Translations under genes and position numbers: made by a program | Assembly (NCBI RefSeq): GCF_001661265.1 | Contig: NW_017567018.1 | Span: 1 to 64,000, forward strand | Length of the DNA: 64,000 nucleotides | Direction: 5' to 3' | From: Saitoella complicata NRRL Y-17804 | Taxonomy: Eukaryota; Ascomycota; Saitoellomycetes; Saitoellales; Saitoellaceae | Shown here: positions 52,201 through 61,676 of the stretch, piece by piece | How the letters are laid out: each line of letters opens with the position of its first letter | Numbering within the stretch: position 1 is the stretch's first letter | The notes under the pieces: model-generated | What the model saw: only the letters and a program-made list of their open reading frames with translations | Databases searched by the model: none | What the model was told of the DNA's origin: nothing

Positions 52201-54289
52201 TTCGGTGGTGGTTGTGCCTGGGACTGCGCTGCCGGCTATTACTGTTGCGCCCGCGGTGCCTGCTCAGACAGCGAACTATTGGGGTGGTTTGGGAACGCCC
52301 GTAAACGAGACTGCTTACACCGTTCCTCCTGTTACTGCAGGTGGGACCGCTCCCCCATGGAGACCTGCTACCGCTACCGCTTCTGTGCCCGCAACAGAGT
52401 CGTCGATGCCTTCTGCTTATCCCTCTGATGACACCGAGGCTCTTCTCGAGCCTTCTGATCCCTTTGTTGAGCCGACTGCTGCTCAGAAGCAGGCTGCCGA
52501 GAATGCGCACAACTTGGATGTTACAGAGGCTGAGGCTGTCGTGGATGCTCAACAGCCTGATGTGCTCGAAGCCAATGCTGCTTTGAATGACGCCATGCCA
52601 GAGCCCTCTGGTCCGCCGAAGATGAGGATTACTCCGGAGGAGTTGTTGCAGCAGCCTTCTGGCTTGTTTATTTTCAACATTATGGAGGGACAGATCAGTG
52701 AGAAGGGCGTTTCCCTCCAGATCACTGTTGACGACAATGCTTACCCTGCGTACATCACTGCTCCCTCTCGTAGCCAGCATGCTAAGTGGGATGAGGTCGG
52801 CGACGCTTTCATCCGTGAGCTTGAGTTCTCTCGTGTTACCATGAAACTGGTTCGTGGAGCCGATGCGGACGGTGAGGTTATCGCGTCGTTGACAGGTGAC
52901 ACTCTGGAGACCTTGAAGCAGTGCTTGAACAACCCTACAGTCTTGCCACTACAGAGCGTTGAGCCTGGAGTCGTGAATAAGGTCAAGGTCAGTTGCAAGT
53001 ACATTCCCGTCCCGGTCGTGTTGGATGCTTCCGAGTCCATCAACAACAGTGGTACTGCGAGCATCACCGTCGTGTCCGGAAAGAACCTGCCTGCTGCCGA
53101 CCGTTCCGGCAAGAGCGATCCTTACGCTGTATTCTACTTGAACGAGGAAAGGATCTTCAAGACTCAGACTGTCAAGAAGACGCTTAACCCTACTTGGAAT
53201 GAAAACTTCGAAGCCAATATTCAGTCAAGGACTGCGGCGAACTTCAGGGTCGACGTGTATGACTGGGACGCTAACTCCAGGGATGACTTCCTCGGTTCCG
53301 GAAGGATTGACTTGAGTGAGATCGAACCATTCAAGGCCAAGACCATGACCATTCCCCTCAACGGTAAATCCGGCGAGGTCACTATCAGAGTTGTCTTCCG
53401 TCCTTCATGGGTGGCCCGCACCCGTCGCACCACGACTTCCACCTTCAGTGGAAGGCGTGCGCTCACCAGTGTGGCAACTGCTCCAGTCAAGGGCGTCGGT
53501 GCTGCCGGACACGGTCTCCACAAGGCTGGTTCCTTCTTGAAGCACGGAATCTTTGGCAAGCACAAGGAGGGTTCTCAGGAGGAGCTCCAGGACAACGACG
53601 AGCGTGATATCGCCAACCTTGCTTTGGAGTCCGGCGGTGGAATCAAGGGTAACAGCGAAGGCGGTGCTGTTGCCGTTACCGGCGACAATGCTGAAGTTCC
53701 GTTGTCGACTACGCAGAATGGCAATGGTGGTAGCTTAAGCGTACCTCAAACTGCTCCCGGGTTGGCTTATGGTCACAACCCCTCTGCGAGTGCGGCTAGC
53801 AATGCTGATGGCTACGGCACCATTCAGGTTGCTGTGTTGGAAGGTTCGGGCTTCTCTGCTAAGGAGAAGGTGCAGGTTGTTGTCCGAACGCCTCAGGGTA
53901 AAGACATCGTCAAGACCAAGGGTCTCAGGGCGTCTCAGCCGCAGTGGAACGAAGAGAACTCTTTCGCAGGTCCCGCCACGCAACAGTTGATCATCCAAGC
54001 CCGTGAGCATCACACGCTTGGTGCCGACAAGGACATCGGTGAGGCAGTGGTCTCCGTAACCGATCATCTTGCAGGCGACTTTTGGGTCAACGTCGAAGGA
54101 GGTTCGATGAACCAGAACAGCGACGGTGCCAAGGTCCGCTTGAGGTTGAACTTCAAGCAGCAGACGGATGCAAGCAGCTTGAAGAGCAAGCAGAGTGCTG
54201 ACGGAGGTGCTTTCAAGGGTTTGAGTCCGTTCCGCGGAATGCAGCGGAACAAGAGTAGGAGGGAGTCAGGTTCTTATGGAAGAGCTTGA
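49216..54289 (+). CDS. Tricalbin-like ER-plasma-membrane tether (SMP + five C2 domains)
   Basis: Extended-synaptotagmin/tricalbin family lipid-transfer tether. Exon 1 is 49216-49470 and exon 2 is 49550-54289; the 79-nt intron (GTGAGT, GCTAAC, GATCAG) is phase 0. The product is 1,664 aa. The first exon encodes the typical fungal leader (VAVHTFNADATPEQKAAAAG). An ER hairpin anchor follows (IIFFSAFAGWFLGLVGGGIG). The SMP domain begins near ESAEWINSFLTKFWVIYEP. Five C2-like units follow, starting near VVQITVYAAKGLRNPDRF, VRFTVHQCKDLDGKKS, VRLHFKRGIDLRNVE, ASITVVSGKNLPAADRSG and IQVAVLEGSGFSAKEK. SGHPDPYC and KSDPYAVF keep the Ca-binding Asp residues; the fifth lacks them. A Pro/Thr/Ala-rich linker separates C2 three and four. 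Confidence 0.94.
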
Positions 54290-54614
54290 GTTGGGTATAG
54301 TATAGCTACTGATGGTTTTCTCTTTTTCTTGTGATAGTTGAGTTTCCTAAAGATTAATCATAAAGAGATGTGGGTCCGGGTACGATTTCAAATGATGGTC
54401 CAATTGCCTGGTTGGAGTCTAACCTCGCGATCGTCGACATCTTTAAGGACTTAAGAAAATTATCGCAGATGACATTGTTGAGCCTACTAAAGTTTTGTAC
54501 ACCATCTCATGTCTATAAGGCCGGTAGAGCTTTTGGTACCATGCTTTGCAACACGGACTCACGGCTTCAGCAAAACATACAACATCGATCGCCAGCGAGC
54601 AGACCCTGCCATAT
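54290..54614. other. Intergenic, no gene seen
   Basis: Between the tricalbin stop and the F-box relic. It holds the tricalbin 3' end (54345-54365 is A/T-rich with AATCATAAAG) and upstream sequence of the relic. Confidence 0.5.
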
Positions 54615-56212
54615 ATGCCGGCGAAAAAGACAAAGACCATCGTCCTGGGGTCATCCAAGCCTCCTCCCGCCTCCCGGCTGCTTGATCTTCCGCCGGAGAT
54701 CATTTCCTCCATCCTCCTCGCCTGTCCGAAACATATCTGGCCAGGCCTCCGGGCTACCTGCAAGTCGCTATGTGATCTTGTTACCCCTATACTATTTTCC
54801 GACACAACCATGGTCGAGTGCAGTAGCTTCATGGAATACTTATTTCCTCTGTTGTTTAGGTGAGATCATGCTTGGACACCTCCTCCGGAGATGAACGGTC
54901 TCAGCATGTGGCTTCTTTGATTCAAAAGATGGTGTTGGACTTGACTCGGTCGCACCTGCCTGTGGGAAATCCTGCTGGGGTGTTCGCTACGTTGTTCCAG
55001 AATTTGCCTAACCTGAATGATTTGAAGGTGTCGTCGCCTGTATGTATACGAGATCTTCCAGCATTTCTGGTCTCGCTTGGGCGGGATTGTCCAAGACTCG
55101 CACATCTTGCTCTGGAAAACTGTGCTTTTCCGGAGTCGAAGGAAGTATACAGGCATCTGCCCGATAGCGATAGGGTCGAGGTATGTGCGTAATGTCTGCG
55201 AGCGAACACCGTGAGACCTAGTGACAATCGATATTGAACTTGAACGAAAATATTCAACTGATGACGAGACGACACAAATCTTTCTGAATCATTTCTTAAG
55301 GTCAAACCGTGGACTGGAGGTCCTGAAGTTATCAGGATGTAGCATTTCGCTGATACTGGAAGAAGTACAACTGCCGCACCTGAAGGCTTTGGAGCTGGCA
55401 AAATGCAACGTATGTGACTGTGGATGCTTTGAAGGGTTTTTGACTGGTATAAATAAGGAGATCAGAAGAGTTGGCTTGGATGGCAATGATTCGCTTGTCG
55501 ACGAACTTATTTTTGACTCTTACAAGCACTTCGAGAAGCTTGAATCAGTATATTATTGTACCCATGGAGAGGATGACTCGCCACGTTTAGAGAATCCTCT
55601 GGAACTTACCCAGCCTACAGAACTTCATTCGTCCTTCAATAAATGGACAGGCTCTTATGGATTGGATGGAACATGAGTGTTTTGCGAATCTGAAACTCCC
55701 AAGGTCCACGAAGAGATGAAGACTGAATATGCGCGACCTTGCCCTGTCTTGCGATCCAGCGACCTTAACGGCCACGATGAAGGGGTTATGCCACCAAAAA
55801 CACCTTGAGTTTCTTGCTTTCAACTTTCCGTGCTATGAAATGTACGACCAGCTGGTATAGCCGAATATCCCGCTTGCAAGACTCAGAGCTAAAGATTTGG
55901 CAGCATTCACCCAGCAGTTCCGTTTCTTCAAAGGTCTCCGAGGGTTGGAACTCCATGTGCCTCTGGAACGTAATTTCACACAGGTTGCAGATATTTTGGA
56001 GATTGCATCTGCTATCAGGGAGGGCTGTTCCAACTCTTGAATACGCCTTACTCCATTTTGAGGGTGTTAAGATCAAGGAGGTTCATGTAACCTACACCTG
56101 CGAGTCGTCAAATGACTATGAGATGGGGCCATTGACTATCGAAGCGAGGAGACCGACGGACGGCAGACCCATGGGGCGGTTGTATCTTCCCGCGCCCGAT
56201 GCGTATGGGTAG
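54615..56212 (+). pseudogene. F-box/LRR-type gene, apparently degraded
   Basis: It starts convincingly with MPAKKTKTIVLGSSKPPP and an F-box (SRLLDLPPEIISSILLACPK, LRATCKSLCDLVTPILF). Leucine-rich-repeat-like pieces follow: LPNLNDLKVSS, CPRLAHLALENCAFP, LEVLKLSGCSISL, LPHLKALELAKCNV, then MRDLALSCDPATLTATMKGL and FFKGLRGLELHVPLERN. These lie in different frames. The breaks near 54858, 55190, 55680, 55858 and 56035 do not resolve with introns of normal size and phase; the best candidates are 30-45 nt or leave a stop. I therefore call it a decayed F-box adaptor (SCF ubiquitin ligase substrate receptor). A gene with unusually short introns remains possible. Confidence 0.55.
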
Positions 56213-56467
56213 GGCAACGCGATGAACGGAGTACTCATCCCGCGGCTGTTTTTGTGAAAAAAGGTATACCCATATATACCGTTCGTTCATTACGAATAAC
56301 ATATCGGCTGATCGCACCCTTCTCACGCATTCTGCGCCGCTGGTTGCACTGTGACGTTTGCCCGCAGCCATCACGCAACGTTAACCTTAATCACCTCACC
56401 GCCAAGCATGCGAAAATGGACCTCCTCGACCGATAGACCAACACCAATTGCACCCAGTACAGGGTAG

Positions 56468-58448
56468 ATGGCTCATAGACTTATCCAAGGAAACATACGA
56501 ATTCAGACTTCCCGTCATTCCCCGTCACTTTCCTCTTACATTCGCCAGCAAATTAGAATGTCGTCCTCGACGAAGACGTCGGCTCCATTGAGCTTTGAGG
56601 GCCCGATGGAGTGTGCACTTACGGTTCGAACTAAATCTCAGCATTATGAATAAAGACTGACTTTGTGTGGACAGGGCAAATCCCTCCTCACAACACCTCA
56701 ATTCAACAAGGGCCCCGCTCACACCAAGGAAGAACGCCAGATCTTCGGCCTAGACGGTCTCCTCCCGGTGCAGATCTCGACTCTCGAACTACAGGTGCAG
56801 CGAACCTACGAACAGTACAAACAGCATGGATCGGATATGGACAAGAATATCTTTCTCAATGCGTTGAAGGAGCAGAATCATGTGCTGTTTTACCGGTTGG
56901 TGGGGGAGCATTTGAAGGAGATGATGCCGCATGTCACCCATCGCTCTTCATGCAATCATTACTAATGAAAGGGGCAGTGTTATTTACACACCAACAGAAG
57001 CCGAAGCAATTCAAACCTTCTCCCATCACTTCCGTGCACCCGAAGGCTGCTTCCTCAACATCGGCGACCCAGACCGTATCGAAAAGGATCTTGCAGGATG
57101 GGGCACGGCTGATGATATTGACTACGTTATCGTGTCTGACGGTGAAGAAATCCTCGGTATTGGCGATCAGGGCGTCGGTGCAATCGGGATCTCGACAGCA
57201 AAGGCGGCTTTGATGACATTGTGTGGTGGATTGTACCCGAACCGTATCCTTCCTGTAGTGTTGGACGTCGGAACTGATAATGAGGGTTTCCTGAAAGATG
57301 AGATGTACATGGGCCTCAAACACAAACGCATCCGGGGAAAACAATACGACGACTTCCTCGCCCGCTTCGTCTCCGCCGTTCAAAAGCTCTTCCCGAACGC
57401 CATCCTCCATTTCGAAGACTTCGGTCTATCGAACGCCCGTCGACTCCTCGATACGTACCGCTCTCAGCTCCCGTGCTTCAACGATGATATCCAAGGTACA
57501 GGTGCGGTGACGGTCGCGGCGATTATGGCGGCGATGATTGTTACGAAACAGAAGTTGGGGGAGCAGAGGATTGCGATGTTTGGGGCTGGGACTGCGGGGA
57601 CGGGGATTGCAGATCATCTTGTTGCTGCGATGGTGTTTGAGGGGAAGGAGGAAGAGGAAGCGAGGAAGCAGATTTGGTTGGTTGACAAACCTGGTCTTCT
57701 GCTTGAGAGTCATGGAGACAAGTTGACGGATGGACAACGTCCTTATGCTCGTCCAGACTCCGAGTGGGATAACGAGAAGTCAGATAAGGGGATTGATCTT
57801 TTGACCACAGTGAAGAAGAGCAAGGCGACGGTCTTGATCGGCTGCTCAACCCGCCCCAACTCCTTCACCGAAGACATTGTCAAGGCCATGTCTAGCAACA
57901 CCGACTCCCCATTGATCCTCCCCCTCTCCAACCCGACAAAACTCCACGAAGCCAAGCCCGAAGATATCAACGAATGGTCAGAAGGCAAAGCACTCATCGC
58001 TACTGGATCTCCCTTCCCACCCGTCAAAAGGGGGAAGGATGGGGAGGAGTATGAAATCGCGGAGGCGAATAATGCAATGGTGTATCCTGGGGTTGGGCTT
58101 GGTGCGGTATTGACGAGGGCAAAGCGGATTTCGGATGAGATGCTCGCTGCGGCGGCCAGAGCATTGGCACAGGAGTCACCCGCCCGGGAGGATATCAATA
58201 AGGCTTTGCTACCCGACGTGGCCATCGTCCGTCATGCCTCGAAGAAGGTCGCGATGGCAGTTGTGCGGCAAGCTGTCAAGGAAGGTCTCTCACGCATCCC
58301 CGACATTCCCATCGACAATGATGATGAACTGGAGATGTGGGTTGAGAAGCAGATGTGGAAAGCAGAATATAGACCATTGAAGAAAGTCGAGTGGAGTGAA
58401 GCTCGACGAAGCGCGAAGGGAGAGTTGGGCGTGGGTAGGAGGGGATAA
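56468..58448 (+). CDS. MAE1: NAD(P)-dependent malic enzyme
   Basis: Oxidatively decarboxylates malate to pyruvate. Exons run to 56623, then 56675-56928 and 56978-58448. Intron 1 is 51 nt (GTTCGA, GACTGAC, GGACAG). Intron 2 is 49 nt with a GC donor (GCATGT), TACTAAT branch and GGCAG acceptor; splicing gives KEMMPVIYTPTEAEA, the malic-enzyme signature. NAD-binding GAGTAGTGIADHL, the LDVGTDNE stretch, FEDFGLSNARRLLD (catalytic Lys/Asp region) and LPLSNPTKLHEA follow. The ATG at 56558 (MSSSTKTSAP, 596 aa) starts the conserved part. The in-frame ATG at 56468 adds an Arg/Ser-rich 30-residue leader that looks like a mitochondrial presequence (626 aa), as in yeast Mae1. Confidence 0.94.
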
Positions 58449-58500
58449 GTGATATATTTGATATCTATTCTACATTTGTAATACCGGGGGTTGAGTGACT

Positions 58501-59355
58501 TTAGAGACCAACGTTGTAGTTGGGAGGAATGTCCAAAGGCCCCTCGGGCATCATCGCCAAAGCCTGGTCGGTGCTCAACACGGTAGCGGCACGGGGGAAA
58601 TATTCGTTCAACAGCCAGTCCGCGGAGTAGGGGTCGACAGTAGCGTCCTCGACAACGTAGATGGTGTAATCACGGTCACTCAACGATCTCAAAGTCGCGA
58701 GAATGACACCAGAGGTGTACGCACCGGCCAACACAACGGTGTCGATCTCGTTGGCACGGAGGATGGTGAGAAGCTCAGAGTTGTAAGCAGCATCGAAACG
58801 ACGCTTCTGGAACACGAGATCACCCTCCTGCGGGGTCAACTCGGACACGAAATCAGCCTGTGCGCTCGTGGTCAAGACAGCGCCGTACTGCGCGAACGGC
58901 TTGAACGCGGCATTTCTCGGAGACAACTCCGGGTAGGTGGGGTGAAACTGGACTTGAGAGAATGCGGTGATGGGGTAGTAGTACCCTGTCTCGTTACGCT
59001 TCAAGGAACGGACGCCAGAGTAGAGACGCTGGGAGGCGGAAACCATGGCGTTGACGGCGGTGTCGTTTCCGACGGAGCCGAGGATGCCGTTTTGGTAGTC
59101 GAGGAAGAGGTAGGCGGTGGAGTCAGGGAAGGTGTTGTTGGAAGAGGTGGAAGCAGCGGCGGCGGAGGAGGAAGCAGCGGCGGCGGAAGAGGTGGAGGAA
59201 GCGGAGGAAGAAGGAGAAGCGGCGGCTACATTGGAGGAAGCAGCGGACCAGGTCGAGGTGGAGGAAGCGGAGGAAGCGGAAGAGTGCCTCGTCCTCTGAG
59301 CGGACGCGAGGCCGGTGGCAGCAACGAGGGCAGTAGCAATTGAGGCAAGCTTCAT
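58501..59355 (-). CDS. Secreted isochorismatase-fold hydrolase-like protein
   Basis: Single exon, 284 aa. A signal peptide (MKLASIATALVAATGLASA) is followed by about 60 residues of Ser/Ala-rich linker, likely O-glycosylated. The isochorismatase-like domain then begins at TAYLFLDYQNGILG, with the family Asp, and has the catalytic-type Lys in LVFQKRRFDAAYNS. The usual nucleophile segment GVxT-x2-C-VxxTA reads GAYTSGVILATLR: the Cys of cysteine hydrolases is absent (Val in its place). It is thus either a non-cysteine member, as true isochorismatases are, or catalytically altered. A TATATAAG-type TATA box sits about 56 bases upstream. Confidence 0.88.
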   Translation of the reverse strand: MKLASIATALVAATGLASAQRTRHSSASSASSTSTWSAASSNVAAASPSSSASSTSSAAAASSSAAAASTSSNNTFPDSTAYLFLDYQNGILGSVGNDTAVNAMVSASQRLYSGVRSLKRNETGYYYPITAFSQVQFHPTYPELSPRNAAFKPFAQYGAVLTTSAQADFVSELTPQEGDLVFQKRRFDAAYNSELLTILRANEIDTVVLAGAYTSGVILATLRSLSDRDYTIYVVEDATVDPYSADWLLNEYFPRAATVLSTDQALAMMPEGPLDIPPNYNVGL

Positions 59356-59410
59356 GACTGGTTGGTTGGCTGACTGTTGACTGAGATTGAACGACGGCCA
59401 GAACTGCTGC

Positions 59411-59418
59411 TATATAAG
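59411..59418 (-). promoter_or_regulatory. TATA box of the secreted isochorismatase-fold gene
   Basis: CTTATATA on the coding (minus) strand, about 56 bases upstream of the ATG at 59355. A strong TATA suits an inducible or highly expressed secreted protein. Confidence 0.5.
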
Positions 59419-59587
59419 AATCCGCAGAAGAATCCGCGAAGGCCTAGAACACACGCAGTGCCGACTCGACGTCCGTCTTCCCACGCCTTCGCCGTTAGCG
59501 CCATCACGTAATCAACTAAGCGAAATCGACGAAAATCTCCGCTTAGGGTTCTCGAAGCTGATTTATCTATCCTAGCCTGATATACTA

Positions 59588-61419
59588 CTACAATCCAACC
59601 TTGTCCAAGAGCGATCGCCGGCGACTCTGTTTGGTGTCGTTCATCGACAAGGACGACATCGGATCGTGGAGAGGGTTCTCGGGCGCATCCACGAATTTCT
59701 CGGACGTGTCAGAGGAGTCGGACGGTATTCTGCTGTGTGTTGCAACTCCCACTGCATTCGGTGTGGCCCTTGGTCCGGTAGCTGCAGATGGGACGCATGC
59801 GGGGTAGGCCGAGGCGGCGGCGGCTGGTGTGCCTGGGATCGCCGGAACGTGTGCGGGTCCGCCAGTGATACGAGTTGGAGACGTTGGCGTTGCAGTCTGG
59901 GATGGGGTGGCTGGTACGCCGCCGCCGTACGACAATTGAGGTGGACGCGATGCGGAAGAGGGTGTCGCGCCAGGTTGGGGAGCTGGAGGTTTCGTCGGTG
60001 TTGCCGGAACCGTCGACGTAGCTGCTGCAGTGCTGGTGGTAGAAGTCGTAGGCTCGACATACCCCGTCGTAATCGCCCTAATATGCTTCTTCACCTCCTC
60101 CGAATCACCCGAAAAGTCACTACATGCCATCGTCAGCACTTGCTTTACACAATTTCAGGGCATTAGAGGTGGAGACATACACATCCTCCTTCAAAATCCA
60201 CTCATCCGCCGTCCCAGCCCTCCTGACAAAAAATCTCGGCTCCCACTGCGCCCCCTCCGCCTCCCTCCTCCTCTGTTCCTGCCTCTGCCTCTCCTCAATC
60301 GCGCTCTTCGCATCCGTCGCAGCATCCTGATCCCTCTTCTTAATCGCCCTCGTAACCGGATCCCACAACCTCTGACTCTCCCTCTCATCCTGTTCTGAGA
60401 GAGGCTTCATGTCGTGCGTCGCGGGACGGGCACCACGCGCGTCGAAGAGGATCGTGGTCTTCTTCGTGCGCAGGTCGCGGAGGGTCATCTCTTCGTTCCA
60501 TTTTCCGGAGATTTCGTAGAGTGCTTCACCGGTTGAGATGCGCTTGATTTTGCCGGAGATGGCGTTGTAGGTGCCGCTGATGAAGCCTTTTGTTTTGAAT
60601 TCGATGTCGGCTACCAAGTCGTTCTTGTCGCAGCGGATGAAGGAGTGGTCGCCGAGTTCCAACTTCATCGTGCCAAAGAGGATTCCCCTAGCATACATGT
60701 TGGGCTGAGTAAGAACGTACTCCTCCCCCGGCCTATCCGTAAAGCTCAATCTCGCCTTCCCCTCCATCATACTCCCAACACTATTCCCCAAAAACCTACT
60801 CTTCGGAATCAACGTTCCATCGACCCTAATCTTATGCTCCGGACTCGCGTAAAAGTACGCGGACACAGGCGGGTGATGAGACACCTGTTCGGCGAGGTAG
60901 AGAGCTTGCGTGCCGTCGGGGAAGGTCCATTCGCAGGTAAATTGTTCCCCGAGGACGGGGTTGAGGGGCTTTTTTACGCCGGGGGGTTTGATGTGGAAGC
61001 CGGAGAGGTAGTAGCGGCAGACGGAGACGAATCGTTCGACGGGGTCGTCGATGGCGTGGATTGGGAGCAGGAGTTCGGGGTGGGACATGAAGCTACCATC
61101 ACGTTAGTGATTGTGGAAAAAAAAAAAGGATGACATACTTTGTGATTCGCTCAAGCATACTCCGCGGCTCCAAGATGAATGTAGGCAATGTGACCCTCGT
61201 TAAGTCCATCCCGGGTCTGTCATCTCAATTAGCCACCTCCCTCGTGATACGAGATGAATGACAAACCTCAACTGCGAGATAATCCCCAGAATGATGTTCT
61301 TCCCCTCATCCTCAAGCTGCTCGACATCTTCTCCCGTCTCAACCTTATCAGAACGACCGAGAACTGTGTGCCGTCGTTAGCCGTCGTTCTCGATTGACAG
61401 ACCGTCACTTCACACCCAT
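59588..61419 (-). CDS. Oxysterol-binding-protein homologue (Osh6/Osh7-like)
   Basis: Lipid exchange protein of the OSBP/Osh family. Five exons by my reconstruction: 61419-61416 (only ATG plus one base), 61363-61267, 61216-61139, 61092-60181 and 60119-59588. Introns are 52, 50, 46 and 61 nt with good branch sites, and all phases close, giving 540 aa. The joins yield ISQLRPGMDLTRVTLPTFIL and ERITNFMSHPELLLP, as in Osh6/7. The family fingerprint EQVSHHPPVSAY is present, with NPVLGEQFTCEW and WNEEMTLRDLRTKKT. A Pro/Thr/Ala-rich tail of about 170 residues after the domain is unusual for short Osh proteins. No PH or ankyrin domain. It likely exchanges phosphatidylserine, PI4P or sterol at ER-plasma-membrane contacts, where the tricalbin also acts. 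Confidence 0.9.
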
Positions 61420-61676
61420 GATAACTGTTCGACTGGGGTGTATGCTGGTTCTTTCGGGTGGTCTTGGAGGTGTATGCGCCTTGGCTCTATTTCCAGTTCC
61501 CTTCGCCTGATGATGTAGCGTTCTACGTCCTGTGCCGCGGCCGTGCCCTGAGCCACTCGGTCGGTCGCCGGAACGTAATGGGGAACCTGAACACCATGTA
61601 ACCGAGTACGAATACTGTAAGCGAAAAAGGATTATTGTATCGTCCTAAGCTATCCTACATCTTCTTATGTTTCTGC

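Noticed and set aside
58495-59343. Gly/Arg-rich plus-strand frame that resembles an RGG protein
   Set aside because: It is the reverse of the Ser/Ala-rich linker of the secreted isochorismatase-fold protein.
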